NCBI GenBank assembly: GCA_010645155.1
Contig: JAAGOF010000115.1
Location: 434,001-498,000 of the forward strand
From: Tigriopus japonicus
Lineage: Eukaryota; Arthropoda; Copepoda; Harpacticoida; Harpacticidae
Direction of reading: 5' to 3'
DNA length: 64,000 nt
The notes below the pieces were generated by a model. It was not told the DNA's origin, made no database searches, and worked only from the letters and a program-made list of their open reading frames with translations. Position numbers and translations under genes: made by a program. Shown piece after piece: positions 13,055-25,933 of this stretch (the stretch's first letter is position 1; each line of letters opens with the position of its first letter).

Positions 13055-16000
13055 GGGAGTGCATAATATGGCCAGCGATTTGAAAAGGATCTTGCCGGCT
13101 GTAAAACCCGCAAGCACTCACTGGAAGTGGCAACAATTCGGCGAAAGTGAAAGACATCTCAGCCCTTTTTCTACCTGAAAAAACGCTCCCAAGCCATGGA
13201 ACATGTCTTATCGTTAATGCATCGTTCTTTTAAGTTGATGTTGCTGAAAGGAGATGAAAGATGTAAGATGTGGTTAGTTAGCGACGGTAGCGATGAATTC
13301 GGACATCCCTACAAGTTCAAGCGAAGAAAATAGAAGAAAGAAAGATCTGGTCTTCTTCGCCAAGTCAATACAACAATCGAATGGAAACAAGAAGCAATCA
13401 GCGAATCTGAATGGCTTGAATCGTTCCAACTTGAAGAGATTTGATTCCACTCAATGGTGGCTGGTTATTGAGAATAGAGAACAGGCTGCTCACTGGCTTG
13501 CTTGCCTGCCAATTCTAAATATTACGATCCGAGCCCTCATAAAGATCAATTTTATTTGGACTAAATCCCATGTCTACGCCTAGCAGCCATCTTCAAAGTT
13601 AATGCCAATGATGAGTTCGCCACAAAGAGATGTGGAACGAACGAATGAGTGCCTGATTTTTTTGTGGCCATGCTTGGGTTTTCAATCGCTCTGAGGCAAG
13701 AACAAGGCCAAGAAAGAGTTCGTTTTTGGCCTCTTTGTTTCCAGGCCCTCTTCTAAGTTGGAGACTACCGAAAGTAGACGGCCAACCTCTGACCCATTTA
13801 TATTCCCAAATTACCCGTAATCAATCCTTAATGAACTCCCAGGGAAAAAAGTCAACAAGGGCAAGTTTTTCCTCCGAGTTTCAGCGACCAATTAAAACCC
13901 AACCCGGTGTGCTTATGAACACCACCGAAACTTGGGAGTTTGTACTCCTCGTCAAACCTTCAAGAACCAATCCGCAATTGCTAGTTTTCAAATTAATTCT
14001 TGCACGAACCCCTCGTTCCATCTAGTTAGCTCTCTCTCTGTTTCTCTTTCCCCTTCTGGTATTGAGGAGCAAACTTGTAAATTCCCCTCAGATTGAACCA
14101 TTAAGCCGTTTCCAAGCAAACCCCTTTGATTTACTATGGGTTACACACAACCTTGCCAATGGATTATTATTGCGCGACAGAAAAGCATCATTAAGCAGAG
14201 TTGTCATTAGCAGTTTCCTTCCTGATTCGTCGATCGGTCTCTGCCCTTCATTTCGGATGTCTGGATTCCAGGTTGGATCGGCATTCACTTCTGGATATCC
14301 CTTGGCTAATCTTGTTAGGGAGTCACGGATCAATCTAGATGTCGGTTCCACGTTTTTACCAACTCTGCAAGGATCGCGTTTTTGCCACTTCTCGACTCAT
14401 TATTGGAATCATATATCACCAAGCCCACATTTTGTTTCTGTGCTCCAAGAATGGCTTTGAGTGAATCAAAGTCTCTTTTCTTGAAAGAAATATTCCACTT
14501 GTTCTTTTTAGCAAGGTTAGAAATGGAGATCTTTCTTGAACATACGTTCTACAGGAAGCCAGTCTAATCTGATAAATCTTTTTGACGTTGAAGATGTTGT
14601 CCAAGGGTGGAATGCAACTCGCTCTAATGAGACGATCTGGCCATGGATTCTTTTCTATTGTTAGAGTGCAATGTTCGGATCTGGAAAGTCGTTGTCGTCG
14701 TTCCTTAACAGTCATTTGCCCATTGACTCATATTAGAAGCACCGTGAGCTGCTAAGGTTAACATTCACAGATCTTCCACCGAGGTACTTGTAAATTGGCC
14801 AAGTCTTACTCATGAAAAATAACGTGGAGCATTTTTGCCAAGCCAACTGAAGTTGCGTTTGAGGTGAAGGAAGGCTGAGGAAGAATTATCTGCCCAACAC
14901 TGAAGGTGACCACAACGTAATGAGAGGATAATTATCTTAAATGACCCAAATGTAGCTTCTGAAGCCATTTGTCAATTCCTTTAATGCCCCCTAAATGAGA
15001 TAAACTGAAGTTGAAAGCGCAGCTTCCTCGCCTCGCGTTTTTCCATGCTTGGCACACCCTGTACATACGGACCATTATTTGGAACACTCCAAGATCTGGT
15101 TGCTCTTGGTGAAGACGAAAAAGAAGAAGACGAAGAACAAGAGAAGGGTGAGAATTATTCAGAACAGGCATGTAATTTGCGAAGCACATAAAGATAAATT
15201 GGATTGTACACACACAAAACAGGGACTTTGGCACTAATGTTTCCTCCACTCTTCGAGGGTTCAACTACCAACGACTCGCACGGTATTTTTTGCCTCGTTT
15301 TTTTCCCTTTTACCAATATCCAGCTCACCCAGTTGAATTGCCACCTTGGACTTGCACATTAGTCCTGACAAAGACTTCATTTGTCTCAAAAAAGAAACGA
15401 AGAAGCTCGAAAGAAGAGACGGCGGAACGAACCCAGCCAGGTTTTCACTTTGTGGTTTGATTCTCTGGCAAAACAGCAAAAAGGTACAAACATACATAGT
15501 ACATACACCCGTCCACACGTTCGTTCGTTCGTTTGTACGTGCAGACTCTGTGCTAGAATCTGTAGTTTGCATGACAAAGATTCTTTTGATTGTGCCTTTT
15601 TTGCCAGGATTACACAAACCCTAGACCTTTGCTCCGAAAATGTCTATAATTTCCCGAGAGCATGCAAGCCAATCCTCACGGACACCCGTCTTGAGTTCTT
15701 CTCCCGCTGACTTAAATCCTCCTGATGATGAACAAACAGGTTCGTTTCTTCGGGGCTCTCTCTCTGTCTTCGAGGTATTACTATTCTCGGGCTCACCATA
15801 CCAGAAAATATATTCCACTCATATGGCCGCTGTCTTGCTTGGCTCACGTTCCTCTTACATTAGAATCCATTACACCCAATTTTCCACCCTAGAAATGGCT
15901 TAAATACCAACCATTTTGTCCAGAGCAAGACATTGATCAATTAGGGCAATTTACTAGCCTGGACACAAAGCAAGTCGATGATGTCTGGTCCGAGGCTCTC

Positions 16001-16788
16001 TAATTAAAGTAATGCACGCTCATGTAAAGCCTCATTGCCTCGACCCAAGTCTCTTTCATTATGGACCTTCAGTCTATCCCTTCACCAGATATCAAGCCAC
16101 TCACAGAAAGATCATAGACATGCCCACACATACCAAAGTCTGTCTCCCCTTCACTCACGTACTCATTCACTCACTCACTCAATTCCAAACTCTCACTCAC
16201 CCTGTACTAGGTACAGTGGTCTCCAAGAGCTCGGTTTGTGTCCTTCAACGAATCAAGTCCCCTCTAGCCAGACATAAACCAGAGAATTCGTCGAAGATTC
16301 ACCGTTCCATACGAGTAATTACTCCAAGGTAACTAGCTCGCTGTGCTTGAGGGACGACTTGACTTGGATTGGATTTCGAGAGAGCTGAGGCCAGCAGGAT
16401 TTAGTGGGTGATATTGGGTCATTCAATTTATGCACCCCATGACCAAAGTAAATGAGTTTGACGAGGGAAATGCATCCATCCCCGTTTGCCGATGATCTCG
16501 TCTCCCCATCCACTGAATCGGGCCGAGGTGTACAGTTTGTTCGCAATGGACAACGAATGGGAGTGCACGGTGTGTGCAATGTGCATGATGTACTCCACTA
16601 TACGAGTTGTATGTACGTACATAGTAGACTAGTAACTGAGCTCAGTACGTGAACGAATGAACGAGACCTGAACTTCTGAAGACGTTGAAGGGGACGAAGA
16701 ATGGATGAGGATCTTTGGGGTGCTTGTTGTGGAAATCAGTTAACGGACATCAAGATGTTGGGAGATGTAGTGTGTGCTAACCATTCAC

Positions 16789-16998
16789 CATTTCTAGACG
16801 TTTAAACAGAATGTCCTTCTCGGCCATTGAGGTTCCCGAATGGATTTTCTTAGTGTTCAACGTTCCGCAATGCATGAGGTTCCGGTCCATCTTGTTGTCG
16901 TGGTCCTTGAACGGCGTGGCAACCATCATGATACTTGAAGCGAGGAGAGCCGTCAATGGAAGAATGTCAGAATAATACTCTAGGAGTACATCCTGCTT
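16789..16998 (-). CDS. candidate internal exon with a membrane-like segment
   Basis: On the minus strand an acceptor (CCCTAAACAG) ends at 16999 and a donor-like ATG|GTGAAT lies at 16789/16788. They enclose exactly 70 codons in phase 0 at both ends. Codon use is gene-like (AAG, GAC, CTC and TTC favoured). The translation begins KQDVLLEYYSDILPLTALL, a hydrophobic stretch of about 20 residues that could span a membrane. It continues with a polar part (FKDHDNKMDRNLMHCGTL) and ends EKDILFKRLEM. If the donor is not used, the frame reads three more codons to a TAG at 16777-16779. I do not recognise the protein. The acceptor lacks a strong pyrimidine tract, which lowers confidence. Confidence 0.38.
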
Positions 16999-19900
16999 CT
17001 GTTTAGGGTTCACAGAGATTTCTTACCGAGATTATTACCGAGTACGTACAGTTGTCTCATGTCAGATCACGATGACCCGCAACCTCAAAACCGCGCATAA
17101 AAACAGAACTAAAGGCAACAACCATGTGGAATTGATTGAATCCATCCATTGCTGTGGAGCCTGGAATCTGTCTTTATTCATAAGCTCAAGTTCGGATTGA
17201 AATTTTCCCGGAAGCACGACCAATGAGGAGATGGAAGGGTATGTAGTTCGTATGTGCGTCTATCCATCGTCTTGGCTTCTTTCTTGGCTTGGTTTCATTC
17301 CACCTGAGAGCACTTGAGACTCTTAGATAGTTTGGAGTCTTGCTCCTTCTTTGTCTTCTTGGTCTTCTGTTCATCCAAGGCATTATTTATCATTTCAAAG
17401 GAGCATATTTGTGAGCATTTCCAACTCAGGAGCCATCGTCATCATACATCAGATTCACTGGCAAAAACATGAGATCCACTAGAGCGCTATATTTATTATA
17501 GCGCTCTAAGATCCACTATTTATGGGGCTTTCACGAAACTCGTCGCACTTCTCGTTGGGAACGTGGCTGAAATGCTGAACGAAGTAAGCTCGGGCGTCTA
17601 AGTCTATACTATAACGTAATCACAACTGGAGAGCAAAGTGTGACGAATGAATTTCAAAGCCATTTTTTACCCATGTCCCAAATGAAATAATACTTCTCGT
17701 CTCATGAGTTGGAATTGTTGACAGTGTAGCTTGCTCGAAGTCGCTATGAAAGTGAGTGCCACTGGCTGGTTGCTTGGTTGGTGGGTGGGTGCATACATAT
17801 CATGGGGCTCTCTTAAGGAAAGTTATGACACCTCGAGTCATTTATCAAGCTCTAACTTCAGGTCTGTCCAAATAAAATCTTCGTTAGTGGCTTTCGTAGT
17901 CATCGTCCAAAAGTAGTGAACCAACGTGAGTCCGAGTCGTCGTTGTTGTTGTCGTCGTCATCATCTTACAAATTCGAAAAGAAGAAGAACCTTTGGCATC
18001 TTTGGATTGGAATCAATTGCCTTTTCTGCTTGTTCTCGCTCACGGGCCAAAATCCACCCAATTTATGGACACAAGTTGTAAACCAGCCAGTGTTCAATTG
18101 TTTGTCTTGTCAATGGACGAGTTTGTGAACAACAGTAACTCCGGCGGCGAAACTGAACGAAGGAATGCGCACATGCATACAACCACTCACTCACAACTCA
18201 AGAGAAAAGTTAACAAGATAACCTCAGACAGCCTTCCTTCCTACATACATACCCACAATACATTCACTAGAGAGAAACAGAGAGGCCCCTAAGGCCATTC
18301 ATAAATCCGAGATGATCAGAGCACACATCGTTGCATACCTCCCTACCAAGATCTAGTATATTCCGCATAAAATGTTGACAAGTCGGTAATGACGTCACAT
18401 TCCAGTTACAAGTTCCCGGCCAACGTTTGCCAACTTTTATCTTAATTAGTTCACCACCACCTGAAAAAAGGGGGTCATTAGGCTAAGAACAACTTTTAAC
18501 GCTCGTGCGAGATATGGCAAGCAGACTTGGCGTGCGTGTCTCGACAATCAGATTTGTGTTGGGTTCTTTTGGTTTTCTTATGCACTTGGTAGAGTAAACC
18601 TATGGGTAGAAGAGTTTCGATAATTAATGGCATGGTCCGATATGAAGTAGGGATCGTTTACATCTGAGATACGAACACCCTTTTGCAACAACATCAAAAA
18701 CATTTCCAAGAAAGGAATATTTTATTGCCTTCACATGCTTCCGTAAGAGCCAGATCAAAGGTAAATAAATCGTTTGCAAATTTCAGTCTCCTGTGAAAGA
18801 TGAATGACCATTCTTGGCACATCAAGTCATCATCGCCTTGGTTTTTCAGGGAAGAGGTTTTTTTTGATTTCTGCAATTCGAAGACAAAGCATCAAGCGTC
18901 ATTTTCGTCCCTGAATTGGTCGGGAAAATAGTTATTCCAAGAATCCTGAACGTCGCGTACTACCGTTGTGGTTTTAAGATTAATCGTTGAAATTGGTACA
19001 AGAGGAAAATAAAGAACTTGGCTCGAGTCTTCATCGTGTGACATTCAAGAACAACTTTGCTATTGGCCGTAGTAGCATTCGTTCGTGTTCCTTTTCGTAC
19101 AAGTCAATAAGTCACAGGGTGCATTCCAACTTGGAAGTGGCTAATTCTTGAAGCGCCCACAGAATAGCCTGGGCTGACAGCTTTCCTCACCTTGCCTTCA
19201 TTTCAGCACATTTGATTGCTAACGATTCCCTGAAACCAGGACCTGGCATGGAAATGGCCCAATTCACTTGATTAGGAAACCTAACCTTTCCACCTTTTGG
19301 CTGTCGTTCGTGATTCGCTCTGTTGTGATGGTTAAACCGGTTGGACTGTTACTAGAAGGCTGCCGAAAAGATCCAGTAGACCACGAGGATGAAGGAGCTT
19401 GAGAGATCACAGATTATCTTGTCAGATAAGGACAATATTGGATTTGGCTTTTCTCTGGTAATTGTCCAACAGAGACATCAGACAACGTGGAAAATTGTCA
19501 CTTAGTCCATCTCCTTCTCTCGCTGTCGACCGCCACACAAACCAATTCAGTAGAACGCCATGCCAGGGGAAATGTGGGTCGGTTGGTGACTGGTGTTTGT
19601 GCTTGATCTATGAGTGATGAGAAGTTTTCGGATGGCACAAGACGAACGTGGAGCCAGATCTTGCAAGGCCAGCACCATTTGCCGTCCTTATTCACTAGCT
19701 CGGAAGAAGGCACGAGATCGTCTGCTCCTCACTTTCTTCCTCTCCCTTTTGCTCTGGGTCTATGGAGATGGTCTCTTCTTCCTCTTCTTCTATCAATATT
19801 TTGGGCTAACAAAAGTTTTGCAACTGCTTTTGACATCAACTTTCGAGCATACATAACCCCACCACCGCCCAAACAAAATTACCTCCACTTTTGCCTTTAG

Positions 19901-22535
19901 TATCAGTCGGCTTCTCGAGTCTACTAGAGTCAAAAATGTGTGTACGTAAGTAGCTCCAAGTAGGTATTAGGAGGTAGGAAGGTAGGTATGTACGCGGTAT
20001 CCAAAGGAGGAGATAGGCCTCCCTCCTCTCTGACTTCATCCCAAGAAGTCCCTGGCTCATCTGAGGACCAACGAACCTGAACTCAACATCGCTTGGGGAT
20101 CTTTTTTTCAATTTTGAAGGTGGACTTAGTCTTTGGAAAGGATAAAGGCTAACTTGGCAGCCTTTAGATGTTCCGTGCGTCCCATGGGAGGAAAAAAAGA
20201 AAACTTCGTGGAGGGAACTTTGTCTGAAATATGTGACCGTGTCGGAGCCAAGCCTTTTAATACAAATCAAGCCAAAGCGAATATCAACCAACATGCTTTG
20301 CGACTTCGACGTTCTTCCCGCAAGTAAATTGACTTCACTAGTGAGCTAGTAACCCTTTCAAGCTACCAGTTGATGTCATTAGTGAGGCTCTCATTATTTT
20401 AGATCAGGGCGTTGTCCTTCTATACTCATGTGGTCCGATCTCTGGACGATAAATGTTGGACTGATTGTAAAAACATCTTGCTTTATACTTAGTCGATTAC
20501 TCACCACAAGAGTGGAATCGAGCTTGGCAGTACTCGTACTTGTCTCGAGAGTACCATATATCAGATTGACCGAGATTCCGAGCCAAATCATTGATCCGTC
20601 CCTTTTCATTGGTGAGCTTGCTTTGAAGTATCCTACTCGAGAATGAATCCTCTTCCTTTTCTAGTTTGTTGCTTGCCCACATAGTCAATCTCAAAGGAGT
20701 CGGTCTTCGTGTGATGTGCAAGCAGGTAAGACAGGCAACGGACTCGGAGGGTGAAAAATACCACAAATTCTTTGTTCATGTTATATTTTATCAATATGAC
20801 ATGGTGTCCAGACAACAACATTTGTCTCCCCATTTCATAGCTGCCAGAGCACGTACTACAAACTGAACTCCATTGAGAGGATAGGTACACAACAAGAGAG
20901 AACAACACGCCAAAGCGAGCTCACTTGGGCTTGGAACCTAATCCTTCCAAACAGAAACCTTTTTTGCCCACGGCTTGTTTAGGGCTCCGAGGTGAGATTT
21001 AATCAGACTAACTCTGCTGTTAGAATACTTGGCGCTCTTCTAAACATACAGGGTGGCAGAGCCCCGACATGAAAAATGTCGCCATTTTTGCGCCGAAGCT
21101 TCGTGGGTGAGCTCATTCTTTTGGGGAGGGTTGTGGTAATGTTTAGATAGGGTTTGGAACGAGTTGGGGATGGCCGATTTTGTAACACCCTGTTAGCGTT
21201 GGAAGAGACTGAAAGTCTCGAGTTCGAAACAAGTTGGTGCAATGTAGAAGTGAGTGGTGTTATAGTGGCGTTGCCGAGCTTTGAAGAGTTTTTGAAGCAC
21301 TGCATAATGTCTTCAATTCCGAGTCGAACCCCTTTTTTCCTCAAAAATTGAGGGTTATAAAAATAAAACCGAAGGAAAGGAGGAGTAGACGAAAGAGGAT
21401 TGAACTTGAGTGAGACCTATGCAACTTGTTTTTTGGGGATGTTATCTGACCGAACTTGGATCTGCTCCGTGAAGATCATAAAATTCAGAGGATGATCAGT
21501 CGAGAAGAACAACGGAGTGGCTCAAGACCAAATCACATTTGTGTGTTGTGCGGAGACGTGCAAAACGAGTTGGGTTTGGCTTTGATTCTTTATCAAGCTC
21601 TGAACAAGGGGACGGAAGTACGCACAAACGTAGTACAGGGTTCATCCCCAAAACTGGTTTCAAGATACGACAAACTGGTTGCTCATCAAATGGCCTTTCC
21701 AGCTTCGTGTTGAACAATAATTCTTCATTGGATTCGGTAAAAAATATCGAGGTATAAAGAATGGGTGACCTTTTTCATCAGAGTTGGGCGAATTAATTCA
21801 ACAAGGTCCCCCTCACCTCTCTCTATCTCTCTCGTTAGGTTGATCACGAGTGTCAGAACATCCATCCATCCGTCCGTACGGCCATCTATCTATCCTTTTA
21901 ACCATCCCAGCCAACTACTACGTAAGGTGGGTAGGAACCACGAATACAAGCAAACCATCAAAACGTATCACAATCGCCAAACACCAGCAGGACAGGCACG
22001 ATCAGGAGGATGACGAAGAGGTTTTTCATTTTGGATCGGTAGCGGTAGCATAATTACTGCCTTCGGAGGATATGCTCCGGACTCCGGAGTTCTACCAGCA
22101 ATAATTCGACTCGTTCTACAAGTCTCTCTCTCTCTCTTTTTCTCTCGGTGGTGTTATTGTCTCAGACTCAATTGGAGCCAGAGATATCATTGCCAGTAGC
22201 TGTTGAAGAACGTCCTGCAGCTTCTTAGTCTGTGCGTTTGTATCTCTCTCGAGTCACCCAATTCAACCAGTCAGGAGCCAATTGGCTTGGCCATCACTCG
22301 GAGTTAGCGTCTTTGACTTTTGCATGTAATTAGTTTGTGGCAATGAGTGGTTTGCATGACTGGTGGTTAGGACCCATGGACAGAGAAAGAAGGCTGGATA
22401 TTTTGTGAAGTCAACTGGATGGATGGTTATACTACTACGCTTACTACATGCTATCGCGGCGAAGTCTACTCCGTACATATGTACAATCGTACACGCTCCA
22501 CGTATCCCCTCTCTTCTTGGTGACTGCGATTCAAC
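16999..22535. other. noncoding or unassigned
   Basis: No gene is recognised. It contains the hairpin with flanking direct repeats at 17472-17517, GTCGTTGTTG-type repeats near 17935-17965, CATCCATC-type repeats near 21860-21900, and a short nested palindrome near 22065-22095. A frame at 21003-21344 (minus) and its antisense partner are open but unrecognised. Confidence 0.5.
17472..17517. repeat. perfect 11-bp hairpin flanked by 9-bp direct repeats
   Basis: AGATCCACT occurs at 17472-17480 and again at 17509-17517. Between the copies lies a 28-base insert: AGAGCGCTATA (17481-17491), a five-base loop TTTAT, and the exact inverse TATAGCGCTCT (17497-17507), then one A. This geometry is what a transposon-like insertion with a 9-bp target duplication, reduced to its ends, would leave. 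A replication-slippage hairpin insertion is the other reading. No function is claimed. Confidence 0.75.
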
Positions 22536-22717
22536 CTAAGCACTCTTGTACTTCATCCATCGAAGTTGGTTGTTAAAGGATTTGGTGGGCCAGTTCTCCC
22601 GAAAACACAAATCATCATCATCATCATCATCATTCTGACGATGATGGCCCTCATCGTCGTCGGGGCCGCCGTCGACATTGATGGTAGCGGGCGTTTTCCA
22701 CGAAATTTTGCTCAGAA
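22536..22717 (-). CDS. candidate last exon with poly-Asp run
   Basis: On the minus strand a good acceptor (TTGTTTAGATTTCTAG) ends at 22718. The exon begins with two bases of a split codon (phase 1) and is open to a TAG at 22538-22536. The reading LSKISWKTPATINVDGG, then an acidic part with DDDEGHH and seven Asp, then CFRENWPTKSFNN and a C-terminus WMKYKSA, has clear gene-like codon use outside the repeat. Seven GAT codons come from an ATC microsatellite at 22611-22634. The same frame is also open upstream to an ATG at 22738-22740, so a short protein starting MFLFRFLVLS is an alternative. No family is recognised. The acidic run followed by aromatic and basic residues suggests an exposed C-terminal tail, which is inference only. 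Confidence 0.38.
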
Positions 22718-24090
22718 CTAGAAATCTAAACAAAAACATGGAAGTGATCACCGAGCGTGGCCGAGCTGATAAAGTGCACATCAGCATCCGGCATCCAAAG
22801 TGAAACTTCTCCGCCCTCGGGCAGTTGGGCAGTATACAATACTGTATGTGGTACCTCAGACCAGCCTGGTCTCCTTCCCATCCATCCATCTATCCACCTC
22901 CAACTTCACCAACGAAACCTATTCACCGATTATCTCTATCCAAGGATTTCAGCTCAAGATACGACGACCAAATGCTCACCAGACCAGAAGAGATTGTCAA
23001 AGTTGGTCGCGGTTATTTGCGTATATTTTGCCTTGGCCTGGGCACGAATACAACCACATACTAAAAAAAATAGCCAACCTTGCAAACATCCTGTGTCTTT
23101 GACCTGCCTGTCTTGTCGTGTCCTTAATGCTCACTTTCGATCTAATAGATACGGACATTTTGGCAATAGTTCTTTTGTTCAGCGCCATTTCAACACCACT
23201 TTGGGCACTCCAAGAAGGTTTGGAACGTTGGTCGAGAACCAACCAAGTAAGAAGACTCGCTTGATATATGAAGTAATAACTTGTATGGATTTATTTTGCG
23301 AAAAGTTATAATGAAAGACAACACACCATTCGGCCAGCCATTCTTGCGAATACTACCTTAGGTACACGATAAAATATTTTGCGAATCAAGTTTGGGTGTC
23401 ACATGAGACAAACCCACAAAGACACTCCGCCCACAACTTGGGGACTCGTTGCTCTTTTTTTGCTTCTTCGGATTCTCCTCGTCTTTATGTTCTTCGTCAA
23501 TTGATTACATAGCTTCTTGTTTTGCATGTCCAATGTAATCGAATCGTTCGAGGCGAGCGACTGACTCCTTTTTTTAAATGACAGAACTTGTTGGATGGGT
23601 TTGCTATTGATGATGAATTGGGGTGGATTTGGAGTTGGAGATGTAGAAGCAGAAGTTCTTTTTCTTCCTCTTCTTCTGTCTTTGAAAAACGAGGATCCTT
23701 CGAGCGACTTAACAGACAGACTCTCGTCGCTGCTGACTATTCACAAAAACACAGATTTTTTAACTGAATGGATATATATCATTTGAGCCGAATCAGTTGG
23801 GATGGGAGGAGATGCGTCTGAAATGGACTTTGCTTGTATCGATATCATTATTGCAGAGGAGCAGATTTGGAAAGGATAGAAAACGGATCCCATCAATTGG
23901 TGCTGAATCGGCTTTTGATGACCGAGCAAATGCACGCAAGATGACAAAAGGGGAAGGCTCTCATCATCACATTGACTTTGAAGGAGGAGGAAATGAACGG
24001 AAAAAAGAGTGTGTTTCGATTAGAGGTTAACATTTAGTTGCTCTTTTCTCTGTGAGGCGTGCTTGGCCTTGAACAAAACCGATCAAAGGG

Positions 24091-24167
24091 NNNNNNNNNN
24101 NNNNNNNNNNNNNNNNNNNNNNNNNNNNNNNNNNNNNNNNNNNNNNNNNNNNNNNNNNNNNNNNNNN
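24091..24167. other. assembly gap
   Basis: Seventy-seven N bases. Frames that cross it cannot be trusted. Confidence 1.
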
Positions 24168-24398
24168 ATAGGGGGACTATAAAATGACTCGTGAATGGGT
24201 CGTCTCAATAATTTGCTTCCACCCTCCAAAGAACGACGAAACTCAAGCTCCAAATTGGCTGTCTCAATTGTTTTTTTTCCTTGGAGTTTTACGAGATCGC
24301 CTATCTTCTTCAAGTGACAATTGTTCCGTTTCACAGACAGAACGGAGCGATAGCGAGAGAAAAAGAGCGAGATGTAGTAGAACAAGAATGAGCGGAAA

Positions 24399-24686
24399 AT
24401 GTCGTCCGTTCCCAGCATTGGAGGGCACGACACAAGCGATGATGATAAAGACATGGACAAAGCAAAATGGAGACCAAACACAATCAAGTGGTGGTTTTTA
24501 GAAACAGGGCTCGAGATTGATCGAGGGAAACAAGAAGTGAAGGGAAAGGGGAGAAACAAACATCATTCATGCACTATCCGTCGGGATCATTTGAACAGAA
24601 GCAGATTTTGGAATTTCGCTACTTCTACGTCGTCTTCTTCTTCAACTTGTTCGCCTTCTACACCATTATCCTCTTCATCATCATGA
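24399..24686 (+). CDS. weak candidate short ORF
   Basis: An ATG with A at -3 (GAAAATGTCG) opens 95 codons to a TGA. The first 30 residues (MSSVPSIGGHDTSDDDKDMD, then KAKWRP) look protein-like, while the end is a Ser run from TCTTCT repeats. It lies just right of the assembly gap, so flanking context is missing. Unrecognised; it could be the start of a gene whose splice donor I cannot place, or chance. Confidence 0.18.
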   Translation: MSSVPSIGGHDTSDDDKDMDKAKWRPNTIKWWFLETGLEIDRGKQEVKGKGRNKHHSCTIRRDHLNRSRFWNFATSTSSSSSTCSPSTPLSSSSS

Positions 24687-25897
24687 ACTTCTTCCTGCCT
24701 TTTAGTTCACTGGATGTTCTTCTTCTTCTTCTAATTCTTTGACGACGACAGTAGTTTTGGCAGGCTGCTGGGGGACAATTTTCTCCTTGGGGAAACTTGA
24801 TACGCATTCTCATCTGGCTTTGAGGCATTTCATGTCATTGACATGTTTTGAGAAGACAAAGAAGACGAGGCAAATGAAGAACGAACAAGCGCTTTTCGCG
24901 ATGGGACTTGAGAAATGAAGAAATCTCATTCCGACTGCTCTGTCCACGATTGGGAAAGGACGAAATGGTAGTAGAATGGGAGAGAAGAAGAAGTTGTTGT
25001 TGTTGTTGCAGTAGTAATATTAATCATTTGAATAAGTTCACTTTCGGGAGGCCATACTTCATTATCACCATGAGATGTGCATATTTCTAAAGGAGCGGGA
25101 GAGTTGCTGCTACTGCCACTGCTACCGTTGGTTAATCGTGGTTGATCTTTGGGGTAGGTTGCAATAGTCCCAAGAATGCTGGTTATTGATCATATCAATA
25201 TTGAATAACTCTAAGTATGATTGGGTGGGATGTGTGTACGTGTACGTATGGCCTTGGCCTCAGGTCTTTCAGAAATCGAGGGGAATCCAAAAGTCACCGA
25301 GGTGACCGGGCTAGTTGTTCATTTTGATACAGGTGGTCTTCTCAAGAGGGAAATGTGCTTTTAAGCACGTTGTATTGTAGTGATAGTTTTAGCATAGCAT
25401 TTCATGGCCAGGGAGGAGAAATAGAAGTAGTGGCATTTTGTGGGATGGGTGTAGGAAGGACTCTTTGTTGCTTGTATGAATGTTATATGTGTGCGTTTCT
25501 TCTTCACTGACTTTTGCTTGTAAGTTGAAGATTGGGAACGGAGAAGGAAGAGAGGGAAGGAAGGAAGGGGGGAGCACTCTTACAGAGAAGGGGGGCGGGG
25601 GGGGGACTGTACTTACTACACATGTTCGAAATATGAGATCAATCAAGCTTTCTCAGTGATCAGTTCTGCTGAAAGTGATCAGGTTACATCAACAAGTTCC
25701 ATTTGATGAAAATCTAAATCAATGTGTTGAATACGATGATGACATGTACGATATACGGTAGAGTAAGGTTTTCAAAGTTTAAAGAAGGGGCGACAAGGGA
25801 AAACCAAAGGGAAAAAGTGAAGGAGTAAGAAGAGCATAAGGGGTCGAGTGTTTGTGTAGTGGAACGAAGGGGATAAACGAACGAACGACTGAGAGAG

Positions 25898-25933
25898 AGG
25901 AGGAGGAGGAGGAGGAGGAGGAGGAGGAGGAGG
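25898..25933. repeat. AGG trinucleotide microsatellite
   Basis: Twelve AGG units in a longer purine-rich tract, in the 3' flank of SoxC-1. Confidence 0.9.

Larger units (their letters stand above)
9339..16788. other. mostly noncoding, with simple repeats
   Basis: Apart from the weak candidate exon at 12818-13054, no gene is recognised. Notable sequence includes a CTTT/CT tract (9680-9711), six GTTC units (10352-10377), an ACTC tract (16155-16200) and a TACGTACG motif (12209-12216). Overlapping open frames on both strands at 14062-14715 match no transposon or gene that I can name. Confidence 0.5.

Noticed and set aside
14062..14715. Overlapping open frames on both strands, considered as a decayed retroelement
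   Set aside because: No reverse transcriptase, integrase or gag motif can be seen, and the strand cannot be decided.
21050..21196. CAGGGTG ends suggesting a second Tc1/mariner-type element
   Set aside because: The left end (CAGGGTGGCAGAG) and the opposite-facing end (CAGGGTGTTACAA) share only 7-8 bases, and the right flank is TT instead of TA.
22757..23311. 184-codon plus frame
   Set aside because: It starts at GTG, contains CATCCATC repeat-derived residues and overlaps unrelated open frames on both strands; no family is recognised.
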